Below are positions 13,495-20,315 of a stretch of DNA of 21,904 nucleotides, piece after piece (the first letter of the stretch is position 1; each line of letters starts with the position of its first letter). A program made the translations under genes and the position numbers. The notes under the pieces were generated by a model, which made no database searches, had not been told where the DNA came from, and saw nothing but the letters and a program-made list of their open reading frames with translations. This DNA is from Oscillospiraceae bacterium (GTDB lineage: Bacteria > Bacillota > Clostridia > Oscillospirales > Oscillospiraceae), in NCBI GenBank assembly GCA_031266955.1, contig JAISAA010000192.1, positions 1 through 21,904 on the forward strand, given 5' to 3'.

Positions 13495-13573
13495 TCGTAA
13501 TATAAATAACGCCTTTCTTTATTGAACCTTTTCCGAATCCGCGCTTGAGGCACTCCCGGCGTCGAAACGACGC

Positions 13574-13602
13574 TTGACAAGAAGAGACATTTGCGTCATA
13601 AT
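13574..13602 (+). promoter_or_regulatory. thrC promoter
   Basis: TTGACA (13574-13579) and CATAAT (13597-13602) have a 17-base spacer. A GCGTCG-aaa-CGACGC hairpin (13559-13573) abuts the -35 box and lies right next to the end of the inverted-repeat element. The leader to the thrC start is only about 55 bases, with no room for a T-box. Confidence 0.7.
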
Positions 13603-13662
13603 ACTCCCTAACATACGTAAACCGTACGTCTTGTACTTGTATTTTGCAAAGGAGGGGCGCTT

Positions 13663-15150
13663 ATGCGCTACATCAGCACAAGGAATAAAAACGCGTCGTT
13701 TTCCGGCGCGGAAGCGATTCTGCAAGGTCTCTCGCCGGACGGCGGGCTGCTTGTTCCGGAGCGTATCCCGGCCTTGTCGGAGCGCGAGCTCGAAGAACTT
13801 ACAGATATGAGCTATCCCGAGCGCGCCGGGTACATAATGAGCCTGTACCTCGACGATTTTACGCGCGGCGAGCTCACGGCTTTCGCGCGAGAGGCATACG
13901 GCCCCGCGAAATTCGACGGAGGCGAAGCCGCCCCGCTGAAGAAGACGGGCGAGGGCGAGCATTTTTTAGAGCTCTGGCACGGGCCGACAAGCGCGTTTAA
14001 GGATATCGCGCTTCAAATGCTGCCGCGGCTGCTTTCGGCGTCGCTCGGCAAGATGGGGGAGACCCGCGACGCGTGCGTGCTCGTCGCGACGTCCGGCGAC
14101 ACGGGAAAGGCTGCGCTTGAAGGCTTCCGCGATGTGCCGCGCGTGAAGATTCTGGTGTTTTATCCGCAGGACGGCGTTTCCGACGTGCAGAAGCTTCAGA
14201 TGACGACGCAGGAGGGGAGCAACGTCGGCGTGTGCGCCGTGCGCGGCAATTTCGACGACGCGCAGGCGGGCGTAAAGGCTATTTTCTCGGACGCGAGGCT
14301 CAGGAGCGAGCTCGACGGGCGCGGATATTTTCTGTCCTCGGCGAACTCGATAAACTGGGGAAGGCTTGTGCCGCAGATAGCGTATTATGTTTCGGCCTAC
14401 TGCGACCTTTTGAAAAGCGATGAGATCAAGCCGGGTGAGGAAATCAATTTCTGCGTGCCGACGGGCAATTTCGGCAATATACTCGCCGGCTGGTACGCGA
14501 AAAAAATGGGCGTGCCGATAAACCGCCTCATCTGCGCGTCGAATGAAAACTACGTACTTGAAACGTTTATCAAATCCGGCGTGTACAACAGGCGGCGGAG
14601 GTTCCACACGACGAGCTCTCCCTCAATGGATATTCTCGTGTCGAGCAATTTAGAGCGGCTGCTGTTCAGCCTCTCGGACGGCGACGACGAGCTGATATCC
14701 CGCCTTATGAACAGGAAAAGCGTCTATACTGTCCCGGAAAAAATATCAAAGCGCGTCGCCGGGACGTTTTACGGAGGGCACTGCGGTGAGAAGCTCACGA
14801 AAAAAACGATTTCAAGCGTGTTCCGCGAGAAAAAATATCTGATAGACACGCACACGGCCGTGGCCTGCGCCGTGCTCGAAGCCTACAGAGCGCAGACCGG
14901 CTCCGCCGCCAAAACCGTCGTCGTATCCACGGCGAGCCCGTTCAAATTCTGCGGCAGCGTGCTCAACGCCCTCGGCGAAAGCGCCGAATCGGGTGGCCTC
15001 GAACTGATAGACCGCCTCGAAAAAGTAAGCGGCGTCGCCGCCCCCGAGCCGCTGAAATCACTGCGCGGAAAAAAAGAACGCTTCACAGCGGTAGCTGATA
15101 AGCCGGAAATGACGGACGCCGTGCTCCGCGCCTGCGGCGCGGACGTATGA
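13663..15150 (+). CDS. thrC: Threonine synthase
   Basis: This PLP enzyme converts O-phosphohomoserine to threonine, the last step of threonine synthesis. The PLP lysine is K113 in HGPTSAFKD, the phosphate-binding segment is ATSGDTGKA (142-150), and the long-form features of the family are present: N-terminal SFSGAEAILQGLSPDGGLLVP and a C-terminal lid. The 495-residue length fits the long-type bacterial and yeast-like class. AAAGGAGGGG lies about 6 bases before the ATG. It stands alone with its own promoter; no thrA or thrB is in view. Its last codons are copied in the downstream repeat (15441-15477). Confidence 0.95.
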   Translation: MRYISTRNKNASFSGAEAILQGLSPDGGLLVPERIPALSERELEELTDMSYPERAGYIMSLYLDDFTRGELTAFAREAYGPAKFDGGEAAPLKKTGEGEHFLELWHGPTSAFKDIALQMLPRLLSASLGKMGETRDACVLVATSGDTGKAALEGFRDVPRVKILVFYPQDGVSDVQKLQMTTQEGSNVGVCAVRGNFDDAQAGVKAIFSDARLRSELDGRGYFLSSANSINWGRLVPQIAYYVSAYCDLLKSDEIKPGEEINFCVPTGNFGNILAGWYAKKMGVPINRLICASNENYVLETFIKSGVYNRRRRFHTTSSPSMDILVSSNLERLLFSLSDGDDELISRLMNRKSVYTVPEKISKRVAGTFYGGHCGEKLTKKTISSVFREKKYLIDTHTAVACAVLEAYRAQTGSAAKTVVVSTASPFKFCGSVLNALGESAESGGLELIDRLEKVSGVAAPEPLKSLRGKKERFTAVADKPEMTDAVLRACGADV

Positions 15151-15173
15151 TTTAACGTGCGTGCGCGCACGGG
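15137..15173 (+). repeat. 37-bp direct repeat A, copy 1 (thrC 3' end)
   Basis: This stretch covers the final thrC codons GCGGACGTATGA and the bases after, through GTGCGCGCACGGG. An identical 37-base copy occurs at 15441-15477, and weaker similarity continues for about 25 bases past both copies. Confidence 0.85.
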
Positions 15174-15214
15174 AAACGCGGCATTCGCCGCGATGTCGCG
15201 GTGAATTCGTCCTT

Positions 15215-15240
15215 GTAGGGGCGACCGTCCCCGGTCGCCC
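15215..15240 (+). repeat. GTAGGGG palindrome, forward copy
   Basis: After GTAG (15215-15218) comes GGGCGACCG (15219-15227), a TCCC loop and CGGTCGCCC (15232-15240), with perfect 9-base arms. It faces an inverted copy at 15285-15310. Confidence 0.8.
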
Positions 15241-15284
15241 GCGCACCCCGAAATTCACGAGGAACGGCGAGAAACAGGAACGGC

Positions 15285-15310
15285 GGGCGACCGAGGGCGG
15301 TCGCCCCTAC
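15285..15310 (-). repeat. GTAGGGG palindrome, inverted copy
   Basis: GGGCGACCG (15285-15293), an AGGG loop, CGGTCGCCC (15298-15306) and then CTAC (15307-15310). It is the same 9-base stem as the 15215 copy with a changed loop, pointing the other way. Confidence 0.8.
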
Positions 15311-15328
15311 GGGACGGGGGAACGACGG

Positions 15329-15352
15329 GGCGTCGAGGACGCCACCCCCTAC
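15329..15352 (-). repeat. GTAGGGG palindrome, diverged inverted copy
   Basis: GGCGTC-GAG-GACGCC (15329-15343) followed by ACCCCCTAC. The flank matches the family, but the arms are shorter and of a different sequence. Confidence 0.55.
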
Positions 15353-15380
15353 GAACGAGGGAGAGCGGTTTCGTCCCGTT

Positions 15381-15423
15381 CGCACAGCAGGGCGGCAGCG
15401 AAACGCGCCGATTCGCGTGTGGA
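15381..15423 (+). repeat. 43-bp direct repeat B, copy 1
   Basis: Begins CGCACAGCAGGGCGGCAGC and ends ATTCGCGTGTGGA. It matches 15522-15564 with two mismatches. The copies are 141 bases apart and flank direct repeat A copy 2. Confidence 0.85.
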
Positions 15424-15440
15424 CTGCGCCGCGCGTAAAC

Positions 15441-15477
15441 GCGCGGACGTATGATTTAACGTGCGTGCGCGCACGGG
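15441..15477 (+). repeat. 37-bp direct repeat A, copy 2
   Basis: Identical to 15137-15173, so it carries a copy of the thrC stop-codon region 304 bases downstream of the real one. Confidence 0.85.
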
Positions 15478-15521
15478 GCACGCGGCGGTCGCCGCGACGG
15501 GGGGGCGCTTCACAAACCGTC

Positions 15522-15564
15522 CGCACAGCAGGGCGGCAGCAAAACGCGGCGATTCGCGTGTGGA
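15522..15564 (+). repeat. 43-bp direct repeat B, copy 2
   Basis: Second copy of repeat B, two mismatches from 15381-15423. Confidence 0.85.
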
Positions 15565-15668
15565 TGAAAGGTGCTATCGCACCACGCTCCCGATACAGCC
15601 CGCAAATGACAGCGCCGCGCCTACCGGTTGCAAACAACCACCGTAAGCCCCCGCGATTTGGGGGTTTC

Positions 15669-15689
15669 AAAAGGGGGAATCCCCCTTTT
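15669..15689 (+). terminator. Possible terminator hairpin in the thrC-downstream region
   Basis: AAAAGGGGG-AAT-CCCCCTTTT is a perfect 9-base inverted repeat with a 3-base loop, ending in four T residues. It could stop transcription in either direction. It lies over 500 bases past thrC and the T-run is short, so it may be just part of the repeat block. Confidence 0.35.
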
Positions 15690-15700
15690 GCCGTTCTTTC

Positions 15701-15728
15701 CCCCATTTCTTTCGGCAAAGAAATGGGG
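15701..15728. repeat. 12-bp perfect inverted repeat
   Basis: CCCCATTTCTTT-CGGC-AAAGAAATGGGG gives a stable stem with a 4-base loop. It sits between the hairpin at 15669-15689 and the palindrome at 15756-15780, forming one block of hairpins. Confidence 0.7.
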
Positions 15729-15755
15729 CGCCCGCCGCGCAGGCGAAAAGGACGC

Positions 15756-15781
15756 GGGCGGGTGAGGACACCCGCCCCTAC
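15756..15781 (-). repeat. GTAGGGG palindrome, inverted copy with different arms
   Basis: GGGCGGGTG (15756-15764), an AGGA loop and CACCCGCCC (15769-15777), then CTAC. The flank is shared with other copies, but the stem sequence differs and stays perfectly paired. Confidence 0.8.
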
Positions 15782-15837
15782 AACGGAGGACGGGGCGGGA
15801 CGCCGCGCCGCGTAGGCGCATCAATAAAAAGGAGAAG

Positions 15838-16542
15838 ATGGATTTGGCGCTTTTCGTAATAGGTGATTTGCATTTATCGCTCGGCGGGTCAAAGCCGATG
15901 GATATTTTCGACGGCTGGGACGGCTACGTCGAGAAAATAAAAGCCGGCTTCGAGCGCATCGCGCCCGAGGATACCGTCGTGCTCTGCGGCGACTTGACGT
16001 GGGCGCTGTCGCTCGAGGAGGCCGAGGAGGATTTTCGCTTTGTCGCGGGGCTGCCCGGAAAAAAAATACTCTTAAAGGGCAATCACGACTATTGGTTCAC
16101 GACCGCGGCGAAGGCGTATACGTTTTTTAAGGCGCGCGGCTTCGACGATATCGAGATATTGAACAACAACGCCTTTTTGTACGGGGACGCCGTTCTCTGC
16201 GGCACGCGCGGCTGGCTTTACGACGAAAGCGTGGACGGGGAGCATAACAGAAAGATACTCAAGCGGGAGGCGGTGCGCTTTGAGCTGTCGCTCGCGGCGG
16301 CGGAAAAAAAGAGCTCGGGCGAAAAGCTTTGCTTCTTCCATTATCCGCCGCGCTTCAAGGGCTACGTCTGCGACGAGATAGTGGCGCTGATGGAGAAATA
16401 CGGTGTAAAGCGCTGCTGGTACGGGCACATCCACGGGAGGAAAGGGCACCGCAGCGCCGTCACCGGAGTCGTCGGCGGGATCGAATACAATATGGTTTCG
16501 GCGGATTACGTGGACTTCGTTCCGCAAAATATACATATATAG
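15838..16542 (+). CDS. Calcineurin-like metallophosphoesterase
   Basis: This 234-residue protein has all the metal-site motifs of the calcineurin-like phosphoesterase fold: GDLHL (D10, H12), GDLTW (D52), GNHDYW (N82, H83), FFHYPP (H168) and GHIHG (H197, H199). It probably hydrolyses a phosphoester; the substrate is unknown. No signal peptide is visible, so it is cytoplasmic. AAGGAG sits only 3 bases before the ATG at 15838, which is tight; an in-frame TTG at 15844 has better spacing and would remove two residues. The gene is preceded by the repeat region and followed by the tig promoter. Confidence 0.88.
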   Translation: MDLALFVIGDLHLSLGGSKPMDIFDGWDGYVEKIKAGFERIAPEDTVVLCGDLTWALSLEEAEEDFRFVAGLPGKKILLKGNHDYWFTTAAKAYTFFKARGFDDIEILNNNAFLYGDAVLCGTRGWLYDESVDGEHNRKILKREAVRFELSLAAAEKKSSGEKLCFFHYPPRFKGYVCDEIVALMEKYGVKRCWYGHIHGRKGHRSAVTGVVGGIEYNMVSADYVDFVPQNIHI

Positions 16543-16571
16543 TTGCATTTGCGCGAAGCGTATGATATACT
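16543..16571 (+). promoter_or_regulatory. tig promoter
   Basis: TTGCAT (16543-16548) directly follows the metallophosphoesterase stop codon and is 17 bases from TATACT (16566-16571), which has an extended TGA ahead. It points to a separate transcript for trigger factor. Confidence 0.7.
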
Positions 16572-16633
16572 CGCAAACGCGCGAGAGCTAAAATTTATAT
16601 AATTGCATAAAGCATACTGGGAGGATAAACGCA

Positions 16634-18265
16634 GTGAATGTGACCGCATTTGAGAAAAAAGAGAACAACACAGCAGAGCTCACCGTTGAGATCGAGGCCG
16701 AGATTTTTAACGGCGCGGTGGAGAGCGTGTACAAAAGGACCCGCGGAAAGATCTCGGTGCCGGGCTTCCGTCCGGGGAAGGCGCCGAGAAAAATCATCGA
16801 AAACCTGTACGGCGCTTCGGTGTTCCAAGACGACGCCCTCGACGAGATTCTGCCGTTAGCGCTCAGCTTTGGGATAAGCGAAAAGGAGCTGCGCACGGTC
16901 GGCTATCCCAAGCTCGGCGACGTGAGCGTCGGCGACGACAAGACAGTGTCCGCGATATTTACGGTAACGCTGTATCCCGAGATCGAGATCGGGGAGTATA
17001 AAGGCATCCGCGCTTCAAAGCCGTCTACGGACGTGCCGGAAAGCGCCGTGGATTCCGAGATAGAAGCGCTGCGTCTGCGCAACGCGAGCATTGAAACGAC
17101 AGAGCGTCCCGCGATAAACGGCGACACGGTGATAATAGATTATGCCGGTTCGATAGACGGAGTGCCGTTTGACGGCGGGACCGCGGAGAATCACGAATTA
17201 GAGCTCGGCTCCGGTTCGTTCATACCGGGCTTTGAGGAAAAGCTGCAAGGTATGACGACGGGCGAAACACGCGATATCGACGTCGTTTTCCCGGAGGAAT
17301 ACCACGCGGAGCAGCTCGCCGGGAAACCCGCCGTATTCAGCGTCACGATGCGAGAGGTGCGAACGAAGACGCTGCCGGAGGCGGACGATGAGTTCGCAAA
17401 GGACGTGTCCGAATTCGACACGATCGCAGAATATCGCGCCGACGTGCGTAAAAAGCTTGAAGAAGCGCGCGAAAAGGACGCCGCCGACTGGTTTGAAAAC
17501 GCGCTGCTCGACGCGCTCGCCGAAACCGTCACCGGGGAAATACCGGAGGAAATGATCGAGGAGCAGATAGACAGCGGCCTGAGAAATATGCAAACGCAGC
17601 TTTCTCAATACGGCATAGACCCAGACGCGTATTTCAAAATGTCCGGGCTGACGACGGAGGATTACCGCCGCGATTCGCGTCCGCAGGCGGAAAAGCAGGT
17701 CAAGGTGTCCCTTGCCCTCGAAAAAATCGTCGAGAAAGAGGACATCACGGCCACGGACGAGCAGGTCGAAGCGATGTACGCCGAGATGGCCGAGCGCTAC
17801 AGCACCGACGTCGATACCGTAAAAGGCTCGGTCGAGGAGGACGCGGCGCGGCACGAGACGAAAATGCGGGCCGCGATAAAGCTTGTCGTCGAAAACGGCA
17901 TAGCGGAGCCCGTCGCGACAAAGTCCGATACAAGTGACGCTCCGGCGGAAAGCGGGGAGCCGAAGCCCAAGCGCGCCCGCCGCGCCGCGCCCAAAGCGAA
18001 GGCAGAGGCCGAAGCGCCTCAGGAAAGCGCCCAAGAAGGTGCGAAAGAGAGCGCGGAAGAAGCCGCGCCCGAAAAGCCGAAACGTCAGACGAAAGCGGCA
18101 AGCGGCGCCAAAGCGAAGGACGGGGAAAAGACGGAAAGCGTTCCTGAGAAAAAGCCCGCCAAAAAAGCCGCGAAGCCCGAAGCGCCTGAGGACGGGGAAA
18201 GCGCCCCGGAAAAGCCTAAGCGGACGCGTGCGAAGAAGCCGCCCGCCGAAGAAAGCGGCGACTAG
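16634..18265 (+). CDS. tig: Trigger factor with long charged C-terminal tail
   Basis: Trigger factor is the ribosome-bound chaperone for nascent chains. The ribosome-docking signature GFRPGKAP (44-51) is in the N-terminal domain. An FKBP-type prolyl isomerase domain spans about 155-245 (DTVIIDYAGSIDGVPFDGG, ELGSGSFIPGFEEKL). The helical chaperone domain runs to about residue 425. The remaining roughly 118 residues form a disordered Lys/Ala/Glu/Pro tail with repeated EKPKR and PKRAR-like blocks, making the protein 543 residues against the usual 430 or so. The GTG start has GGGAGG 9 bases upstream. It heads the tig-clpP-clpX-lon group, which handles folding and proteolysis. Confidence 0.95.
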   Translation: MNVTAFEKKENNTAELTVEIEAEIFNGAVESVYKRTRGKISVPGFRPGKAPRKIIENLYGASVFQDDALDEILPLALSFGISEKELRTVGYPKLGDVSVGDDKTVSAIFTVTLYPEIEIGEYKGIRASKPSTDVPESAVDSEIEALRLRNASIETTERPAINGDTVIIDYAGSIDGVPFDGGTAENHELELGSGSFIPGFEEKLQGMTTGETRDIDVVFPEEYHAEQLAGKPAVFSVTMREVRTKTLPEADDEFAKDVSEFDTIAEYRADVRKKLEEAREKDAADWFENALLDALAETVTGEIPEEMIEEQIDSGLRNMQTQLSQYGIDPDAYFKMSGLTTEDYRRDSRPQAEKQVKVSLALEKIVEKEDITATDEQVEAMYAEMAERYSTDVDTVKGSVEEDAARHETKMRAAIKLVVENGIAEPVATKSDTSDAPAESGEPKPKRARRAAPKAKAEAEAPQESAQEGAKESAEEAAPEKPKRQTKAASGAKAKDGEKTESVPEKKPAKKAAKPEAPEDGESAPEKPKRTRAKKPPAEESGD

Positions 18266-18320
18266 GTTTTAAGGCTGCGTATATTTTTAGCCGTATACTT
18301 TTTGCTATGAACGGATATTA

Positions 18321-18350
18321 TTGAAAGACGTCGGTAATATCGGATATGTT
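18321..18350 (+). promoter_or_regulatory. Putative clpP promoter
   Basis: TTGAAA (18321-18326) and TATGTT (18345-18350) are 18 bases apart in the tig-clpP gap. The match is moderate. I see no CtsR or CIRCE heat-shock operator nearby. Confidence 0.4.
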
Positions 18351-18388
18351 CCGGAAACACATATTTTTTAATAAAAGGAGTTTTGAAA

Positions 18389-18970
18389 ATGAGTCTCGTA
18401 CCTTATGTAGTGGAGCAGACCGCGCGGGGGGAGCGTTCTTACGATATATTCTCGCGTCTGCTCAATGACAGGATCATATTTCTAAGCGAGGAGGTGAACG
18501 ACACGACGGCGGGGCTCATCGTCGCGCAGCTTCTTTTCCTCGAATCGCAGGACCCCGACAAGGAAATTCATTTTTACATCAATTCGCCGGGAGGCTCCGT
18601 GACCGCCGGTCTCGCGATTTACGACACGATGCAGTATATAAAGGCGGACGTGTCCACGATCTGCATCGGTATGGCGGCGAGTATGGGCGCGTTCCTGCTG
18701 TCGTCGGGTACTAAGGGCAAGCGCGTCGCGCTTCCGAACGCCGAGATCATGATACATCAGCCGTCAGGCGGTTTTCAGGGTCAGGCGACGGATATTCAGA
18801 TACACGCGGAGAATATCCTGAAAATCAAGGGCCGCCTGAATAAGATACTCGCCGAAAACACGAGCAAAAGCGTGGATGAGGTGCGCGCCGCGTCAGAGCG
18901 CGACAATTTTATGACGGCGGAGGAAGCCCGCGACTTCGGCCTGATAGACAATGTGATAAACAAGAGGTAA
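18389..18970 (+). CDS. clpP: ATP-dependent Clp protease proteolytic subunit
   Basis: ClpP forms the two-ring serine protease chamber that works with ClpX. The catalytic triad is visible as S98 (GMAASMGAFLLSS), H123 (IMIHQPSGG) and D172 (ERDNFM). The N-terminal SLVPYVVEQTARGERSYDI and the 193-residue length are typical. AAAGGAG precedes the ATG at 18389 by 8 bases; the upstream in-frame TTG at 18383 is too close to it. clpX follows after 35 bases. Confidence 0.97.
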   Translation: MSLVPYVVEQTARGERSYDIFSRLLNDRIIFLSEEVNDTTAGLIVAQLLFLESQDPDKEIHFYINSPGGSVTAGLAIYDTMQYIKADVSTICIGMAASMGAFLLSSGTKGKRVALPNAEIMIHQPSGGFQGQATDIQIHAENILKIKGRLNKILAENTSKSVDEVRAASERDNFMTAEEARDFGLIDNVINKR

Positions 18971-19005
18971 GCGGACGGCGTATACGCGAAAACGGGGGAG
19001 TTTAA

Positions 19006-20295
19006 GTGCCTAAGAACAATAACGACAAGCTTTTAAGATGCGGCTTTTGCGGCAAAAGGCAGGATCAGGTGGAACGGCTGCTTGTCGGGCAGGGCGACGT
19101 CTGTATATGCAACGAGTGCGTATCGGCGTGTATGAATCAAATAGACGACGACGCGGAGCTGATAGGCTACGGAACGGCGCGTCCGCGCGCGCACGCGCCT
19201 CTCGGCAGTCTGCCGAAGCCCGCCGAGATACACGCGGCGCTCAACGAATACGTCGTGGGTCAGGAGACGGCGAAGATAGCGCTGTCCGTCGCCGTATACA
19301 ACCATTACAAGCGGATATCGAACAGACACAGGTCTGATACGGAGCTGCAAAAGAGCAACATTCTGCTCGTCGGGCCCACCGGCAGCGGCAAAACGATGCT
19401 CGCGCAAACGCTCGCGAGGATGCTGCACGTCCCGTTCGCGATAGCGGACGCGACGACGCTAACGGAGGCGGGCTACGTCGGCGACGACGTCGAAAATATC
19501 CTGCTGAGGCTGCTTCTCGCGGCGGATTTAGACGTGGAGCAGGCCCAGTGCGGCATTATATACGTCGATGAGATCGATAAGATCGCCCGAAAAAGCGAAA
19601 ACACGTCGATCACGCGCGACGTCTCCGGCGAGGGAGTGCAGCAGGCGCTGCTGAAAATACTCGAGGGCACGGTTGCCAACGTCCCGCCGCACGGCGGGCG
19701 CAAGCATCCGCATCAGGAATTCATAAGCGTGGACACGACGAATATCCTGTTCATCTGCGGCGGTGCTTTCGACGGCGTCGAAAAAATAATCGAAAACAGG
19801 CTCGACAGAAGAGGAATAGGCTTCGGCGCCGAGATAAAGAGCCGGAAGGAGCGCAACGTCGGCGAGGTGTTGAAGGAAATACGTCCGCAGGATCTTTTGA
19901 AATACGGCTTGATCCCGGAGCTTGTCGGGCGTATGCCGATAATCACGTCGCTCGATTCGCTCTCGCGCGAGGATATGATCCGCATACTGCGCGAGCCGCG
20001 CAATTCCCTGACGCGCCAATATCAGACGCTTATGGGCTATGACGGGGTGATACTGGAATTCCGCGACGAGGCGTTGGAGGCGATAGCCGACAAGGCGTTA
20101 GAGCTCGACGTCGGCGCGCGCGGTCTGCGCGGCGTTATGGAAAACGTCATGATGAAGCTGATGTACGATATCCCGTCCGACAGCAGGGCGGAAAAAGTTA
20201 TAATAACCGGAGAATGCGTCTCCGGCGCGGAGCCGCCGCAGATAATCCGCCGGCCAAAGCCCCGGCTCAGCCGGGATATAATGAATATTTCGTAG
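19006..20295 (+). CDS. clpX: ATP-dependent Clp protease ATPase subunit ClpX
   Basis: ClpX is the AAA+ unfoldase that feeds substrates to ClpP. The N-terminal zinc domain has C12, C15, C35 and C38. Walker A is GPTGSGKT (123-130), Walker B is YVDEID (186-191), the pore loop is GYVGD (156-160), the RKH loop lies at 232-234 and the ClpP-docking IGF tripeptide is at 271-273. All key elements are intact in the 429-residue protein. The GTG start has GGGGGAG 5 bases upstream. It probably forms an operon with clpP and lon. Confidence 0.97.
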   Translation: MPKNNNDKLLRCGFCGKRQDQVERLLVGQGDVCICNECVSACMNQIDDDAELIGYGTARPRAHAPLGSLPKPAEIHAALNEYVVGQETAKIALSVAVYNHYKRISNRHRSDTELQKSNILLVGPTGSGKTMLAQTLARMLHVPFAIADATTLTEAGYVGDDVENILLRLLLAADLDVEQAQCGIIYVDEIDKIARKSENTSITRDVSGEGVQQALLKILEGTVANVPPHGGRKHPHQEFISVDTTNILFICGGAFDGVEKIIENRLDRRGIGFGAEIKSRKERNVGEVLKEIRPQDLLKYGLIPELVGRMPIITSLDSLSREDMIRILREPRNSLTRQYQTLMGYDGVILEFRDEALEAIADKALELDVGARGLRGVMENVMMKLMYDIPSDSRAEKVIITGECVSGAEPPQIIRRPKPRLSRDIMNIS

Positions 20296-20315
20296 GCTTT
20301 CAACGGGAGGTCACA

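Larger units (their letters stand above)
13167..13557. mobile_element. MITE-like element with 29-bp terminal inverted repeats
   Basis: The left end (13167-13195, starting GGGAGTGCC and ending ATTCGGAAAA) and the right end (13529-13557) are inverted copies over 29 bases with one mismatch. The 391-bp unit encodes no credible protein. It includes two opposed GTAGGGG palindromes (13298-13317 and 13475-13494). The left end lies inside the broken zeta gene and the right end is 16 bp upstream of the thrC promoter. This fits a non-autonomous element mobilised by a transposase elsewhere. I could not define a clear target-site duplication, so the exact ends are uncertain. Confidence 0.6.
15151..15837. 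other. GC-rich repeat-filled intergenic region
   Basis: About 690 bases separate thrC from the metallophosphoesterase gene. Long open frames exist on both strands, but they are rich in Arg, Pro and Gly, lack ribosome binding sites and cross the repeats, so I read them as GC-rich artefacts. The content is direct repeats A and B, four GTAGGGG palindromes, and two further strong hairpins at 15669-15728. Confidence 0.7.

Noticed and set aside
13603..13662. T-box or riboswitch controlling thrC
   Set aside because: The leader from the predicted start to the ATG is about 55 bases, too short for a T-box, with no specifier or antiterminator elements.
15152..15718. 188-codon minus-strand frame and overlapping plus-strand frames in the thrC-downstream region
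   Set aside because: They are Arg/Pro/Gly-rich, lack ribosome binding sites and run through direct repeats and palindromes.
18266..18388. CtsR or CIRCE heat-shock operator ahead of clpP
   Set aside because: No GGTCAAA direct repeat or CIRCE-type inverted repeat is present in the gap.
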